Shown piece by piece: positions 13,355 to 24,617 of a stretch of 64,000 nt of DNA (positions within the stretch are counted from its first letter, which is position 1; each line of letters starts with the position of its first letter). The position numbers and the translations under genes were made by a program. The notes below the pieces were generated by a model. The model did not search any database and was not told the origin of the DNA. It saw only the letters and a program-made list of their open reading frames with translations. Origin of the DNA: Paraphoma chrysanthemicola (taxonomy: Eukaryota; Ascomycota; Dothideomycetes; Pleosporales; Phaeosphaeriaceae); NCBI GenBank assembly GCA_020744225.1, contig JAGMWG010000025.1, positions 425,079 through 489,078 on the forward strand, given 5' to 3'.

Positions 13355-15022
13355 ATGGACGGAAGCCAGTTGCCACCGGACTGGTCGTTGGACGAGAACC
13401 ATACAGACATCTTCGACAACGCCTGGGCCGCCAACTTCGACGCAGCTGAGTTTGAGTCTACCATGACAGGGCCTAGTTACCCCAACCGAAGCTTTGATGA
13501 TCTGAGTACTCCACTAATCTTGGATGACTTCACAATGAACCCCGCGCTTCTCGAAGGCCCGGCAGAACATCCGGAAACCATAACCCATGGGGATTCTTTT
13601 CCATTGCAACAGTTCGTGCAACAAGGTCGACCATCACATATCCGTCAGCACACTTTGCCTCGTCGACGCAGTAAGTATGTACTGCGTAGACCAGGCGGCC
13701 ACACCAGCCCTATAGCAATTCCAAGTGGTAGCCACAATGCATCACCCACACAATCGCTAGCTCTCCAAAGATGGCAAAATTCGCCGCCGGAGGATGAGGC
13801 GGCATCACTTTCCGCCATCTACAACGCCATGGAGCAACGACCACAAAGTGGTGGTTCACGAGGCAGTCACACTCCGAACCTCGATGCTTTCCGGACGCAT
13901 CGCGGGCCGTCATCAACAACAAGCTTGGACAGTGGCGTGAGCGATGCATCGCTCCAGTCTGTTAACTCGAATCACTCCGCTACATCACAATCGCGACGCC
14001 GAAAAGCCAATAAGAACCGTGTGCCTGCTAAGGCAAAGAGCCGAAAACCCAAAGATTCCGCCAACCGTATCTTCAAGTGCACTTTTTGCTGCGACGACTT
14101 TCTACACAAGTACGACTGGGCTCGGCACGAAAAGTCACTTCATTTGAACCTGGAAGAGTGGATTTGCGCTCCAAATGGCGGTTCTGTGGTGTTGCCTTTG
14201 ACCGGGAGAGTTCATTGTGCATATTGCAGTGCCCTGGATCCTACTCATGACCATCTAGAGAGCCACAACTACAGCGCATGTCAAGGCGGACAGTCAACAC
14301 CACGCACCTTCCGCCGCAAAGACCACCTTGTCCAGCATCTTCGCCTAGTCCACGGCTTGGACACACTTCCACTAATAGACGATTGGAAAGTTGCTTCTGC
14401 TCCCATAACTTCTCGATGCGGTTTTTGCGACGCCAAACTCGCCAATTGGGAAGAGAGAACAGACCACTTGGCGGCACACTTTCGTCAGGGAAAGACTATG
14501 CATGACTGGCGGGGTAATCATGAGTTCGAGCCAGATGTCAACGCCCGCGTTTCCAACGCTTTTCCTCCTTATCTCATTGCAGCGCAAGCGATGACCATGG
14601 TACCGTTCTCGGCAACAAACCACGACTCCATTGACCATAATATGCAAGTTCTATCGCAGATGGATCTGGAGGTTCTCGCATCGAGTTTGAAGCTGAACAA
14701 TGAGCCCACATCGCCTTTGCCAGCCATGCCAACCATAACCGACGAGCACACACCCAACTTCCCTACCGACCAGGGTGTCGAAGGTCAACAAGGCGCCGAG
14801 ACGAGGTTATTTGCAGATGTTTTGTCCCGCCATCTCGCTCGCTTTGCACGACAGCAGATGATGTTGGGAATTGTCCCAACGGACGAAATGTTTCAGCGTG
14901 AGTCTCGCAGAATATTGTATCAGGATGCAGATGATGCATGGAACCAGACGGTGGCCGATAATCCGGAGTGGATTCAAGAGTTCCGAGAACGAACAGGGTT
15001 CAATCAAAACTCGGGTTCCTGA
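13355..15022 (+). CDS. C2H2 zinc-finger protein, probable transcription factor
   Basis: Single-exon 555-residue protein. The N-terminal 200 residues are acidic and then Ser/Thr/Gln-rich (low complexity), as in activation regions. A basic stretch (SRRRKANKNRVPAKAKSRKP) precedes a classical finger CTFCCDDFLHKYDWARHEKSLH (C-x2-C-x12-H-x5-H). An irregular Cys/His segment follows (CAYCSALD, then FRRKDHLVQHLRLVH), and a third finger CGFCDAKLANWEERTDHLAAH. The spacing of this finger set with the W-x-E-R and M-H-D-W-R-G elements is a pattern I know from Pezizomycotina proteins annotated only as C2H2 factors. The C terminus after residue 400 has no recognised domain. DNA target unknown. A start at 13355 is supported by the absence of any other in-frame ATG for the acidic N terminus. 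Confidence 0.8.
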   Translation: MDGSQLPPDWSLDENHTDIFDNAWAANFDAAEFESTMTGPSYPNRSFDDLSTPLILDDFTMNPALLEGPAEHPETITHGDSFPLQQFVQQGRPSHIRQHTLPRRRSKYVLRRPGGHTSPIAIPSGSHNASPTQSLALQRWQNSPPEDEAASLSAIYNAMEQRPQSGGSRGSHTPNLDAFRTHRGPSSTTSLDSGVSDASLQSVNSNHSATSQSRRRKANKNRVPAKAKSRKPKDSANRIFKCTFCCDDFLHKYDWARHEKSLHLNLEEWICAPNGGSVVLPLTGRVHCAYCSALDPTHDHLESHNYSACQGGQSTPRTFRRKDHLVQHLRLVHGLDTLPLIDDWKVASAPITSRCGFCDAKLANWEERTDHLAAHFRQGKTMHDWRGNHEFEPDVNARVSNAFPPYLIAAQAMTMVPFSATNHDSIDHNMQVLSQMDLEVLASSLKLNNEPTSPLPAMPTITDEHTPNFPTDQGVEGQQGAETRLFADVLSRHLARFARQQMMLGIVPTDEMFQRESRRILYQDADDAWNQTVADNPEWIQEFRERTGFNQNSGS

Positions 15023-15280
15023 GACGCATCGTTCGGCAGGGTCCGTTGGCTGAATTAGTAATAATATATAGATCCAAGTCATAAAGTTGCACATCTATAG
15101 CCTTGAAACGGAACCTCATTGTGCTTAGCCTCGTCAGACCACTACTCGCAGTGAAGAGCATTGTGTAGCCGCCGCATGACGTGTTCTAGTCGGCATGCCT
15201 AATCATTCAACCAGGAGTATTCACGTAGAGCGAGCAAAGTGCAATGTTGTTGCATAATAGCTTTCATGTCACGTCTTCCA

Positions 15281-15286
15281 TATAAG
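15281..15286 (+). promoter_or_regulatory. TATA-like element
   Basis: TATAAG sits 30 bases before the ATG at 15316, followed by a CT-rich tract (CTCTCTCTTCTCCC) typical of fungal core promoters. It would serve the mannosyl-3-phosphoglycerate synthase locus if the first exon really begins there. Confidence 0.3.
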
Positions 15287-15315
15287 CTCTCTCTTCTCCC
15301 AACATCGAATTCAAA

Positions 15316-16907
15316 ATGTGTTCCTGCTATATCTACTCCACTCAATATGGTTTTCACTTCCACCGTAATCGCGAGAATGCTTCAATCATTGTCCACGCTC
15401 ACTCTTGCGTCTGTATAGTGAACCTGTTTTCCTCCCTCACCATAGTCTCCTGTCAACCGCTGGATCTATATTCCCCAATCGCAGAAATTTCGTTAACGAG
15501 GTACTATGTGTCCGGCAAGTCCGATTTGTACCACTTAAAGGTCAACCACAACCCGCTTGACATGAGGTTACGCACTAACTTAATCAAAGATCGGCTCGAG
15601 TTGGAAACTTGAGGATTCACGAAGTGTTCCGCATCCTCGAACTCGACGCACGCAACGTTGCTGAGCCAAAGCAAAGCCATGCACTCTCGGAGTCTAGGAA
15701 TACCTTTGCCTTTTCACAAACCTTTAGTCGCGCTGTTTAGCAGGACCTCGCCATCGTCGTTTCATGCATGAACGAAGCCCCTGCCACCCTCGACGGCGTC
15801 CTTCGCGGTATCCCGAACGACTGCCTCGTTATCCTCGTCTCCAATAGCAATGTGCCAAACTTTGAGGTTGAATCAAAGATATTCGAACCCATATGTACCG
15901 CTAACGAACGACGTGGTATTCGCATTCACCAGAAAGATCCGGGCATCGCCGAAGCCATCTTGTCAGCCGGTATTTCCGCTTTGGTGGAGCCTTACGGAAA
16001 CGCCCACCTTGTCCGCAGCGGTAGAGGCGAAGCCATGATGATCGGTACTGCATTGACTAGACTCGCGCATAAACGTTTCATCGACTTCATCGATGCAAAT
16101 AATTTCATTCCTGGCGCAGTCAGCGAGTACTGCGCAGTCTACGCTGCTGGCTTGCACTACGCGCTGTATCAGACTGGAACTGAGAATCAGTACGCCATGG
16201 TTCGAATCAAATGGAACTCGAAACCGAAAGTTCGCGATGGCAAGATCGTGTTCGAAAAGGTTGGGCGGAGCTCGTGCGTGACGAATTGTTGGATGAGCCG
16301 TCTCCTGACGACTCTTACCACCGCATCCGCTGACATCGACCACAACATCGACATTGATGATGCCCTTGATTTCGCCTCCGACACTAGTGCTGATAGGCCC
16401 ACTTCCACATCTACCACCTCGGACGTCACCAACGCCACCGATCTTACCCCCTTCACCGACATGACCAAGCCCGCCTCGCACAACGACTTCGTTCAAACCG
16501 CCAATGCAGGCGAACATGCCATGAATCTCAACCTCGCGCTCAACATCCCTTTCGCTTCAGGGTATGCCGTCGAACCTCACCAACTCGTGCACTCTTTCTC
16601 TACACTATCTCGTCTTGAGCGGTCCGTCCAGATCCTACAAATTGAGACCCGGAACCCGCATTTCCATAACAGTGGGAAAGGTGACGGACATATCAAGCGG
16701 ATGCAAGCTAGCGGACTTAGCACTATCTACCATTCCCCGCTTGCACCAATTGAATTGAAGGATGAGATAAGGGAGTTTTGCAGAAGCGGGTTGGGAGAAG
16801 TGTGCGGTGTGGATGGAGAGCTGGAAGATTGTGTGGTATATCCGTGTCGTAAGGGTATGGACTGTGAGGCTTTTAGGGAAGTTCTGAGAAGAGGGTTCAG
16901 ACGATGA
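15316..16907 (+). CDS. Mannosyl-3-phosphoglycerate synthase homologue, possibly broken
   Basis: MPG synthase (GT55) joins GDP-mannose to 3-phosphoglycerate, the first step toward the compatible solute mannosylglycerate. The secure part is one frame, 15768-16907: GVLRGIP, LVSNSN, HQKDPGIAEA, RSGRGEAMMIG, IPGAVSEY, MVRIKWNSKPKV, NAGEHAM and ETRNPHFH are all family blocks. The same frame runs back to 15591 through VGNLRIHEVFRILELDA and DLAIVVSCMNEAP, also family sequence, but is crossed by one TAG at 15738-15740. A good acceptor after CACTAAC (intron 15501-15589) would join an exon starting at 15316 in frame. Either the TAG is a nonsense mutation, or it is removed in an in-phase 84 bp intron 15657-15740 with a weak GTTGCT donor. 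The expected metal-binding DAD reads DAN (DFIDANNF). A shorter product from 15768 would lose the first strand of the GT-A fold. The family is sure; whether it is functional is not. Confidence 0.75.
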
Positions 16908-17841
16908 AGATGTTGAGTATAGCAATCAAATCACAAGGCTATGGTCAAAACAAGTGAGCGGGGAATGAGGTAGACTTGCGACAAGGATATGCAAGATGGG
17001 CTACACTGGGATATGTCTTGTCACGGGCGGGCCTTAGATTGGCGTTAGATATGTTAAATGGCTGGTGGAAACATTCGGAATTGCAAGGATCTTTGAAAAC
17101 CGCATGCAACACTTGGATGGTAGACCGTGAAAGATGCAGATGGCACATTTACTTTTTAGCTCGTGGTCGTAGGCTTAAACCTGGTGGTATTGTCTTTAGG
17201 ATGAAAACATTCCGTGACTCGTTCGCTACGATCACTGGAATTGAGGCAAAATCAATTTTTACCTCTCAAGTATAGCATCCCGCAATTTGCATCGTCGGAG
17301 AAAAACTGTGCAAGGATTACAAGATAATTTTGGAAATATGATATCGAAGTCAGATGCGACGCATACTTGAACAACATCGCATGATGTCAGTGTTGACATA
17401 ATCAATCGCATGTCATACCGGCATATCCATGTACATGTAGGAAGTGTAAAGGTGATTGAGAGATTTTTGAGTGATCGGATACCGCACCAAGATGTCGTTC
17501 ATGTCAATCGTTGTTGAGGACGAGCACAAGTAGCAGTATGGATCAGCGCAGCGAAAGTGCGCTGCGCCCTCAGCATGAATCTACAGCCACAACTCGAAGG
17601 TTGCTGAGCATGAAAACCAGAAAATGAGTGGACATGTCAATCTGGGTCCAGAACATCGGAGATGGCGCACATGGATGTTGTTTCGATCCGGGGGTATAGC
17701 GCGTTTCACCATCCCGCTCTCCGAAATGATGCCTTGAGATCTCACCCGATATAGGGCTGCACAAGAGTGCAGCGCAACACAACACACCACTTTCTTTTCA
17801 ACTTTGTCGTTCTTTGACTTACACGCTCGTTTCACTGCACA
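16908..17841. other. Intergenic region
   Basis: About 930 bases between the MPG synthase homologue and the GH12 gene, both + strand. A 99-codon open frame near 16976-17275 has no recognisable features. I regard the region as promoter/UTR sequence. Confidence 0.4.
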
Positions 17842-18711
17842 ATGTCCATACGTACCCTCTTCAGCCTGGCGCTGGTCGCCCAAACCTTTGCAGCTCCAGC
17901 GCCACAAGGCATCACCTTATCAGATAGCACCAAACAGCAGCCCATTCAGATGTGTGGCAAAGCTCAAAATGTAGTTTTGACTGACACTCCTTGGATCGTA
18001 TACAACATGTTCTACAACCAAGCACAAACCAAAGGCAGCATGTGCACCGGCTACGATTCCGTTTCCACCGGCGCCAACGGGAACAAGAACATCAAATGGA
18101 GTGCCGTCACCGACATCGACTATGTAAAAGCAACGTAAATTTTTCACTTCGCAAATGAATCCCACAAGAGCTTGCCGCTAACACCACCCAGCGACAACGT
18201 CCCTAAAGGCTACACTTTCGTCGGTCTAACCCGCAACCTCGAAACCAAACTCTCAGCCATAAAATCCATCCCAGCAACATACACCTGGACCCGCACCAAC
18301 ACCACCGCCTACAAAGGCAACATCTGCTTCGACTTCATGACCTCGGACACAAAAGGCGACTCCACCTCCTCCGCCGCGCAGGAACTCATGCTCTGGCTCA
18401 ACTACACCGGCGGCCAACTCCCGATCGGATGGGTCGCGGGCCCGAAAGCCACGATTGCCAACTTGTACGGCACGAGCTGGAAATTGTATCAGGGCGTGAA
18501 TACAGATACCGGGATTACGGTGTCGAGTTTGTTGCCGGATAAGCAGTTCACGGGCACGTTTACCGGGGATATCAAGGAGTGGTTGACGGCGTTGGTCAAG
18601 GTTGGTGTGTTTAAGGATAGCACGTATGTTAATGTGGGGAATGCCGGGACGGAGCCGTTTTATGGGAAGGCGAGGGTGGATGCGACGTTGGGATTGCAGA
18701 TTAACTTGTGA
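17842..18711 (+). CDS. Secreted GH12 endoglucanase / xyloglucanase
   Basis: Extracellular beta-1,4-glucan or xyloglucan hydrolase of family GH12. Exons 17842-18134 and 18192-18711 (57 bp intron, CACCCAG acceptor) give about 270 residues, the usual GH12 size. A signal peptide (MSIRTLFSLALVAQTFAAPAP) is followed by the mature jelly-roll domain. Catalytic landmarks: the nucleophile Glu in QELMLWL (about residue 162) followed by GGQLPIG, the SWKLYQGVN strand, and the acid/base Glu in GTEPFYG (about 252). Both glutamates are present. GH12 includes cellulases and xyloglucanases; sequence alone does not decide. It faces a pectate lyase gene, which suggests a small plant-wall-degrading island. Confidence 0.9.
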
Positions 18712-19063
18712 GTTGACGATTAGAAGGGTGGTTTGGTGGAGAGGAACGGAGACGTTTCCATTCTTGTATATACTGTATTGAATTCGAGCACGATGCGCCT
18801 ATGCGCTTGCCAAATAGGGCCTTCCATTTCCTTTCCTTTGTACTGCGATTCAAAACCAGGCTCTGACGTACACGGACGGCATAATCATCTGAGCTGCCAA
18901 AAGGCGAACCATAGTATCACCGTTAACCCATTGCAGTGAAAACAGCCTGTGAAGGACGAATATTCGATTACCAGCGTCCAAATAAATGTATATACAGAAG
19001 GAAGAAGAATTATCTACAAGAAACCGCCGCACCAGTCAATCGACCATTGCTTCAGAAGCCACC
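18712..19063. terminator. Convergent 3' region, GH12 / pectate lyase
   Basis: About 350 bases between the two convergent stops. It should hold both polyadenylation sites. I see no further gene. Confidence 0.4.
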
Positions 19064-20339
19064 CTACACATCCGCCCTTGTAGTCGCTCCAATAGCCGCA
19101 TTAGTCGTTGGGATCAAAAAGTCACTCGCCGGCACCCTTCCATCCGCACCACGCGCGCCCTTCAGCGTCGCTGGATCAATGCTCTTGAAGCTGGCATTTG
19201 ACCAGGATCCCGAGTTCCATGAGTTACCGGACGCCTTGATACCCGATGCCGTCAAGCTGACCTGCGAGCCGGTGTTGGAGACAGCAATGTTGGCAGTCAA
19301 AGTGGACGGCGAGCTGCGGAAGTTGAATCCGTTGTCACCATTGCTCCACGCGGTGTTGCGCTGGACGGTCAAAGCTCCCGGGTTGCCGTTGTCGATGAAT
19401 CCCTTCTTGGCATTAGAAAAGGCAATGCAGTTGCGCACAATGTGGCCCGCGGGCGGGTTATCCGTGATGCCCAGCTTGAAGCCGTTGCCGTCGCCCTCGA
19501 AGGAGCTGAATCCCCAGCGGTTGAACCCGTTGCCCCATGCGTAGACTTCCTCTAGCGTGACGGGTGATCCGAATTTGAAGAGATCAAGTCCGTCGTCGAC
19601 GTTGTCCCAAAGACGGGAGTTGCGAAGCGAGTTGCCCTCGCCGGAACCCTCCTTGAGGGCGAAACCGTCGGCGGACTCGCCGTTCTTGCGCGGGTCGCGG
19701 TTGCGGTACGAGTCGAGGTAGATGACGGTGTTGTTGGACGAAGCACCCTGGAGCTGGAAGCCGGTCTCGTAGTTGTCGTGCGTGGTGATGAGCTCGTAGT
19801 AGTTGTGCGATGCGTCGCGCGCGTAGACGCCGTAGGGTCCGTTGATGAGCCTGATGAAGATGTGAGTAACAGTAGGCTTGCGATAGTTATGATTGTGACT
19901 TACTCTAGGTTGTAGAACTTCCAGTAGTTGCCCTTCTCGATGTGAAGGATACCACGCTCGCCATTCGGCAGGGATGCATCAAGAGGGTATGGTGTTCTTG
20001 AAGCCGTTAGTTTTATGCACCAAGCCAGAGGGTTTGGCTGACTTACCCGGGCAGATTCTCGCCATCTAGGATGACCTTCTCCTTATTATAAGAGCGGAGA
20101 GTGATGGGCTGCGTCCTTGTGCCACTCTTTGTGATCTGGATGTTCTTGCTTGGCTTGTACGTGCCAGCGCGTAGGTAGATGACATCGCCAGCTGCGGCAG
20201 CATTGACCGCAGTCTGTATATCGCCATATGGCGAGGCAGAAGTGCCTGAGCCGGATCCAGATGGAGCAACAAAGATCTCCTTTGCAGCACCAGATGCAGT
20301 CAAAGCTGCAATGGCAGCGGTAATGGTGAATGAACGCAT
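19064..20339 (-). CDS. Secreted PL9-type pectate lyase
   Basis: Extracellular polysaccharide lyase that cleaves polygalacturonate by beta-elimination. Minus-strand exons 20047-20339, 19904-19996 and 19064-19850 (introns 50 and 53 bp) give about 390 residues. A signal peptide (MRSFTITAAIAALTASGAA) is followed by KEIFVAPSGSGSG, the usual start of the right-handed beta-helix, then SADGFALKEG, NVDDGLDLFKFG, GDGNGFKLG and HIVRNCIAFSNAKKGF, the block pattern of PL9 (PelL/Pel9A). Asp and Lys residues of the PL9 calcium site and active site lie in the ADGFALK and NGFKLG blocks and are present. The start is the second of two nearby Mets, because only that one begins a proper signal peptide. An AT-rich TATA-like tract lies about 80-100 bases upstream. 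Confidence 0.9.
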
Positions 20340-20869
20340 GGTGAAAAGACGCGGTAAGCACTTGCGAAGAGAAAATTGCAGAATGAAGATGCACACTGAA
20401 GTTTCCCGGCAGGCGATATGATATATATTATATTATTGCATCCTTCGAGTCGTTCTTCTCCTGCACGCATGGTTGTTATGTCGTGTAGGCGATGCCAAGC
20501 GATGTTTAATGAAGGGTATGCTGGTATCAAACTCCACCAATGGAAAATCGTCCCTTAAATCTCCGACGAGTCAATCCTAACGAGCCTGCTAAGCCCCAAC
20601 GAGTAGTTTTTCAACCAAGTACGGTAAGCTCCCTGCACTCCACATTCATTTGCCGATGATTTGGGGTCCACACGTGGAAGGCGCATGATTCGAAACAAAT
20701 GATTGATGGACGCACGGAACGCATCTCGAACACCCGGGTTTCTTGGATCGGATGCGGCGTCTGAATAAGTTGATGCGCCTGCCGGTATAATTGATTCCGA
20801 AAGGCGACATGTTCAGCGTTGCAATCCATCCAGAAGATCGCGACATTATCGCCTGCCGCGGTAGCCAGT
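20340..20869. promoter_or_regulatory. Pectate lyase promoter region and FMO 3' end
   Basis: About 530 bases. The part next to the pectate lyase contains a run of alternating A/T (ATATGATATATATTATATTATT, roughly 20417-20438) that could act as its TATA region on the minus strand. The remainder should carry the 3' end of the flavin monooxygenase gene. No gene is visible. Confidence 0.35.
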
Positions 20870-22393
20870 CTAGAGTTGTGCGCGTGAAGGCTCCGCTGTC
20901 TGGGAAAGGCGTGCTCGCTCGTTCTGCTCTGCCCACCACTTCTTCCGCCGCTCATGACCCGCCATGAACGCTTCCAGCCATTTCTTGTCGAAGCGTGGCA
21001 GTCTCCTTCCTGGTTGGCCAGGCTCAGGTTCACCGGCGAGTCTGCGCAAGGTCTCAAAATAGTCCTCGAAGTCGGGGAAGACGAGCGTGAAAGGTACCCC
21101 GTCACCGCGCTTTGCGATTCTGTCCTCTTCCCATTTTTGCTGTTCTTCCAGAGATGGAAGCGAGGCACGCCCTGCGAGTACGCGCGCTGCAAGCACTGCT
21201 TGCCACTCGAAGACACGGAAGGTAAGTCCGGCAGCGACTGCACCAACGAATACCAGCGACGGGTCTTTCTGGTAGACAACATGCTGATATAGCCCTGGCA
21301 CGCGGTTGTTGCGCACTTCAACACTTGGAAGAAACGGCAGTGACCATGAGTATCCGGTACCGAAGATGATCTCATCAACCTCGCGCACCACTGTGCCATC
21401 AACGAAGTGTACTGTCCTTTCACCGTTCGTGCTGGTGATGTGAGAGATCGAAGGCTTCTCTACTATCCCTGGATGCTTGAACGCAACGTCTCCGAAGTAC
21501 CCATTCGGTTTGTGTCCGAGCACAACAGCATACACTGGACCCTTCGCGATACCAATCACATCGTACGCAATGTCTGCCGCTGAAACTGATGCGCCAACCA
21601 CCACCACTCTTTTCCCGCGGTAATGGTCACGACCGCGAAACATCTTGCTATGCTTGACGCTTCCTGGGTGAGCGCTCTCGTACTCGGCCAAGCCAGCGAT
21701 ATGTGGAATGTATGGCACGCTGTAATGTCCACTAGCCACCACGACAGCATCGAACCATTCCTCCCACCACTCGTCTTCACCTCTAACATCGCCGTCTTTG
21801 CGCAGGACCAAGCGCCACTCGTTTCCCACCTTTTCGGCACGCTCTACGGTGGTGTTGTAGGAGACGAACTTTTCGTAGCCATTGCGGTGGACAAGCGCCT
21901 CGATGTACTTACGCACAAGAGTGTGATGTCGAAAGGGAGTGTCTTCACCGTGCTTGGATATCGACAGCGGAGTTGCGCCTGCTGGAATCGGCTCTTGCGA
22001 GAATGACATTGCCGAGCTATCGACATTCGTTTCCAGGTAAGAATAGACCGATGAATCTGCATATCGTGGATGTTGTACCTTGGGCGCTTTTGATGGAAGT
22101 GCCGATGGTATTTGGACTGGTAAGTCGCCTTTGCGCGTCGCTAACGATGGGAGGGCTGAGGGATCGAAGTTTGGTGGCGGTTCTTGATCCTCAATCCTAT
22201 TCATTGTTAACGAAATCGTTATCTAGCGACGATTCGGTCGCCTAATATATGCAGATACTGACCAGCATCCACCCGCCGCCTCTCTCCTCTCGAAGACGCG
22301 AATCGTGTCAAAGGCCTTCTCTTGTGCCAATGCATCAATTGCAATGGCACCACCTGGACCAAGTCCAATGAGTGCGACACGCTTCACCGTCAT
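20870..22393 (-). CDS. Flavin-containing monooxygenase (FMO-like)
   Basis: NADPH- and FAD-dependent monooxygenase of the FMO class, which oxygenates N, S or carbonyl groups of small molecules. Minus-strand exons 22263-22393 and 20870-22196 (66 bp intron, GTCAGT donor, GAATAG acceptor) give about 485 residues. The N-terminal FAD-binding motif is GLGPGG in the first exon and the second dinucleotide-binding motif is VVVGASVSAADIAYD, a slightly relaxed GxSxSG. Between them lies HPGSVKHSKMFRGRDHYRGK, the FMO signature region (consensus FxGxxxHSxxY), where Met replaces the usual Thr/Ser context. The start of the first exon immediately before VKRVALIGLGPGG is the only ATG that keeps the FAD motif. 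Divergent from an MFS permease gene, suggesting shared regulation. Substrate unknown. Confidence 0.87.
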
Positions 22394-22980
22394 TGCGCGA
22401 GCTTAGTGTGAAGGCAGAGTCTCAATGTTCACTGGCAGGGTGCACGATCACAGGTCAGTAGATGGGGTGGAAACAGCTGAGTAGAAGTTTCGCACGTCGT
22501 TCGAGGGACGATGCAGAATTTCGGGAACGGCAACCCACCATCGGCACGGTACCGTGATTACCACCGAGATATCAACCTTGTCGCGTGGCATTCGTAGGCA
22601 TTTAAGCCTAAGGTAGCCTCGCGAAGTTTGCGACATGCGCTGAGCCGATTGCGCGATTACGCTAGGCCGCTGTCATCAAGCCTTGGCTCCACAATTGCAA
22701 CCACTCAACACAATGCACCATATCCGAGATTCGTAGCCCAAGTAATCGCTTAAAAAATGCCATGCAGGTCCAGTACAAATGCGCTTCATTGTCCCCGGCA
22801 TGCCGATCGGCAAGATAACGAACGGTGGGGCATGCCGACATTGGCATGCCAGGTCGCAAATGTGATCGGAAAGCACGAAATTATGCTGGACTGTGGAGAG
22901 TTGGGTTGGTGGATGCTGTATATACTCCGCGATTATCGCTCCACATTCGCTACCAATTACCTGGAACGTTTGCATACGAC
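22394..22980. promoter_or_regulatory. Shared divergent promoter, FMO / MFS permease
   Basis: About 590 bases between the start codons of two divergent genes. It contains a TATA-like GTATATACTCC just before 22930, about 60 bases upstream of the permease ATG. No gene is seen here. Confidence 0.4.
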
Positions 22981-24592
22981 ATGACTTCACACGAAGAAAA
23001 AGGTGTTGTCGACCATGGCGCACACAGCGATGTGAGCGAGACTTTCGACCTTGAGAAGGATGCATCGGCGTTGCGGGCGCGAAGAAAGTGAGTGGAGTGG
23101 CTTTTCTCTGGAATCTCTTCCTGTGCTCGAAGATACACCTTCGCTTTTAGACGAATCAAGAAGCTGACTGAGGCAGAGTTGACCTCACAGTCCTACCACT
23201 ACTTTTCCTCGGACTTTTGGTCTTCCAATTAGACCGGATGAACCTAGCAAGCGCCCTGACCGATGGCTTCGCAAGAAACATTCGCGTGAACCAAAACACC
23301 ATCAACCTGGGCAACCAGCTCATGTTTCTGGGCATTGTCGTGCTCGAGATCCCCTCCAACATGATCTTGCAACGACTCGGTCCGCGGAAATGGATGTCTG
23401 CTCAGGTCTTCATTTTCGGTCTTGTAGCTGCTCTGCAGGTCTTTGTCAAAAATCGCACCGGCTTCCTCGTGTCTCGAGCTTTTCTGGGCCTGTGTGAAGC
23501 TGGATACATCCCGGGTGGCATCTATACCCTCTCAACCTGGTATACCAAGCGCGAGCTTGCGAAACGTGTCGCCGTTTTCTTCTTTGGTATGTTTGGTGGT
23601 AATGCAATCAGTCCATTGCTGGGTAGCGGTATCCTGAGACTGGGTGGACGAGGTGGCTTGAAGGGCTGGCAGTGGCTCTTCCTACGTATGTTACTCGAGT
23701 TCTTGTGGCTGTGATACTTTTCTCTGATTCTGACTGATATGTCATAGTGGAAGGGGCTTTTACTATGGTCGTGGCGATCGTGCTGCTATTCCTGCTGCCA
23801 GGTAGCCCAGACCAACCTCGTCCATTGCTCTCACCCGGCTTGATCCGCTTCAAGGATCAAGATCGCCAGGCACTGCAGCAGCGGCTACTCGTTGACGACC
23901 CTGACCGGACGCCTGGTTCACAAGGACTGCACATTCCCCCTTCGCTCGTGTGGAAGACCGTGAAGCATTATCGAAGGTGGGCATCCTTCGTTTCCACGTT
24001 TGCAGTGTTTTCGACCTGGTCATCCCTGACTACGTATACACCGACCATAATCATGGCTCTTGGGTTTAGTCGAACTGAAGCGAATGCGCTTGCCTCTGTT
24101 GGCGGCTTCCTCGCCCTCGGCGTCGTCTTCTTCTTCGGCTGGCTTTCAGACAAGACGAATAAGCGTGGAATGACCGTGATCATTGCGCACGTGTGCTACC
24201 TTTTAGTGCTCATCATCGCACGCTCGATCCATCCCTCAGTCGGAAAATGGTCGCGATGGGGCCTTTGGACAACGATCAACGCGTTTGCAATCGGATACCA
24301 TCCGGTGCACAATTCTTGGGTGCAGCTCAACTGCAAAGAAGCAGGTGAGCGAAGCATAAGCATTGCGATGTGGGTAATGAGTGCAATATCGGGTTTGATG
24401 GTAGGTACGCAGTATTATCGCGCCGATGATTTGCCATTTTATAGCAAGGGTTTGAGGATCCAGATCATCATGGTCTCGATCGGAATGTTCTTCGCTATCG
24501 TCCAGGAAACGGTGTATATCCTCCACAATCGAAAAGTGTTGAGGAGGTGGGAGCAGACTGGTGGTGAAAAGCCTTGGTTATACACTCCATAG
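22981..24592 (+). CDS. MFS permease, allantoate/nicotinate (Dal5/Tna1) type
   Basis: Twelve-helix major-facilitator permease of the anion:cation symporter family, which imports small organic anions such as allantoate, nicotinate or pantothenate across the plasma membrane. Exons 22981-23087, 23177-23685 and 23748-24592 give about 486 residues. The first intron ends at GAGGCAG after a CTGAC branch site, so that RRK joins VDLTVLPLLFLGLLVFQLDRMN; the second ends at TCATAG. Helix-2/3 family blocks are present: GNQLMFLGIVVLEIPSNMIL, RAFLGLCEAGYIPGG and STWYTKRE. The C-terminal half has VGGFLALGVVFFFGWLSDKT. No damage is seen. It shares a promoter region with the FMO, which suggests that the two act on related substrates. 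Confidence 0.88.
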
Positions 24593-24617
24593 GAAATTGG
24601 TTCAAGCACAGGACAAC

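Noticed and set aside
16976..17275. 99-codon + strand open frame
   Set aside because: No recognisable motif, atypical composition and no splice partners; treated as intergenic.
22662..23091. Short open frames in the FMO / permease promoter region
   Set aside because: The + strand frame near the end includes the first permease exon; the rest has no features.
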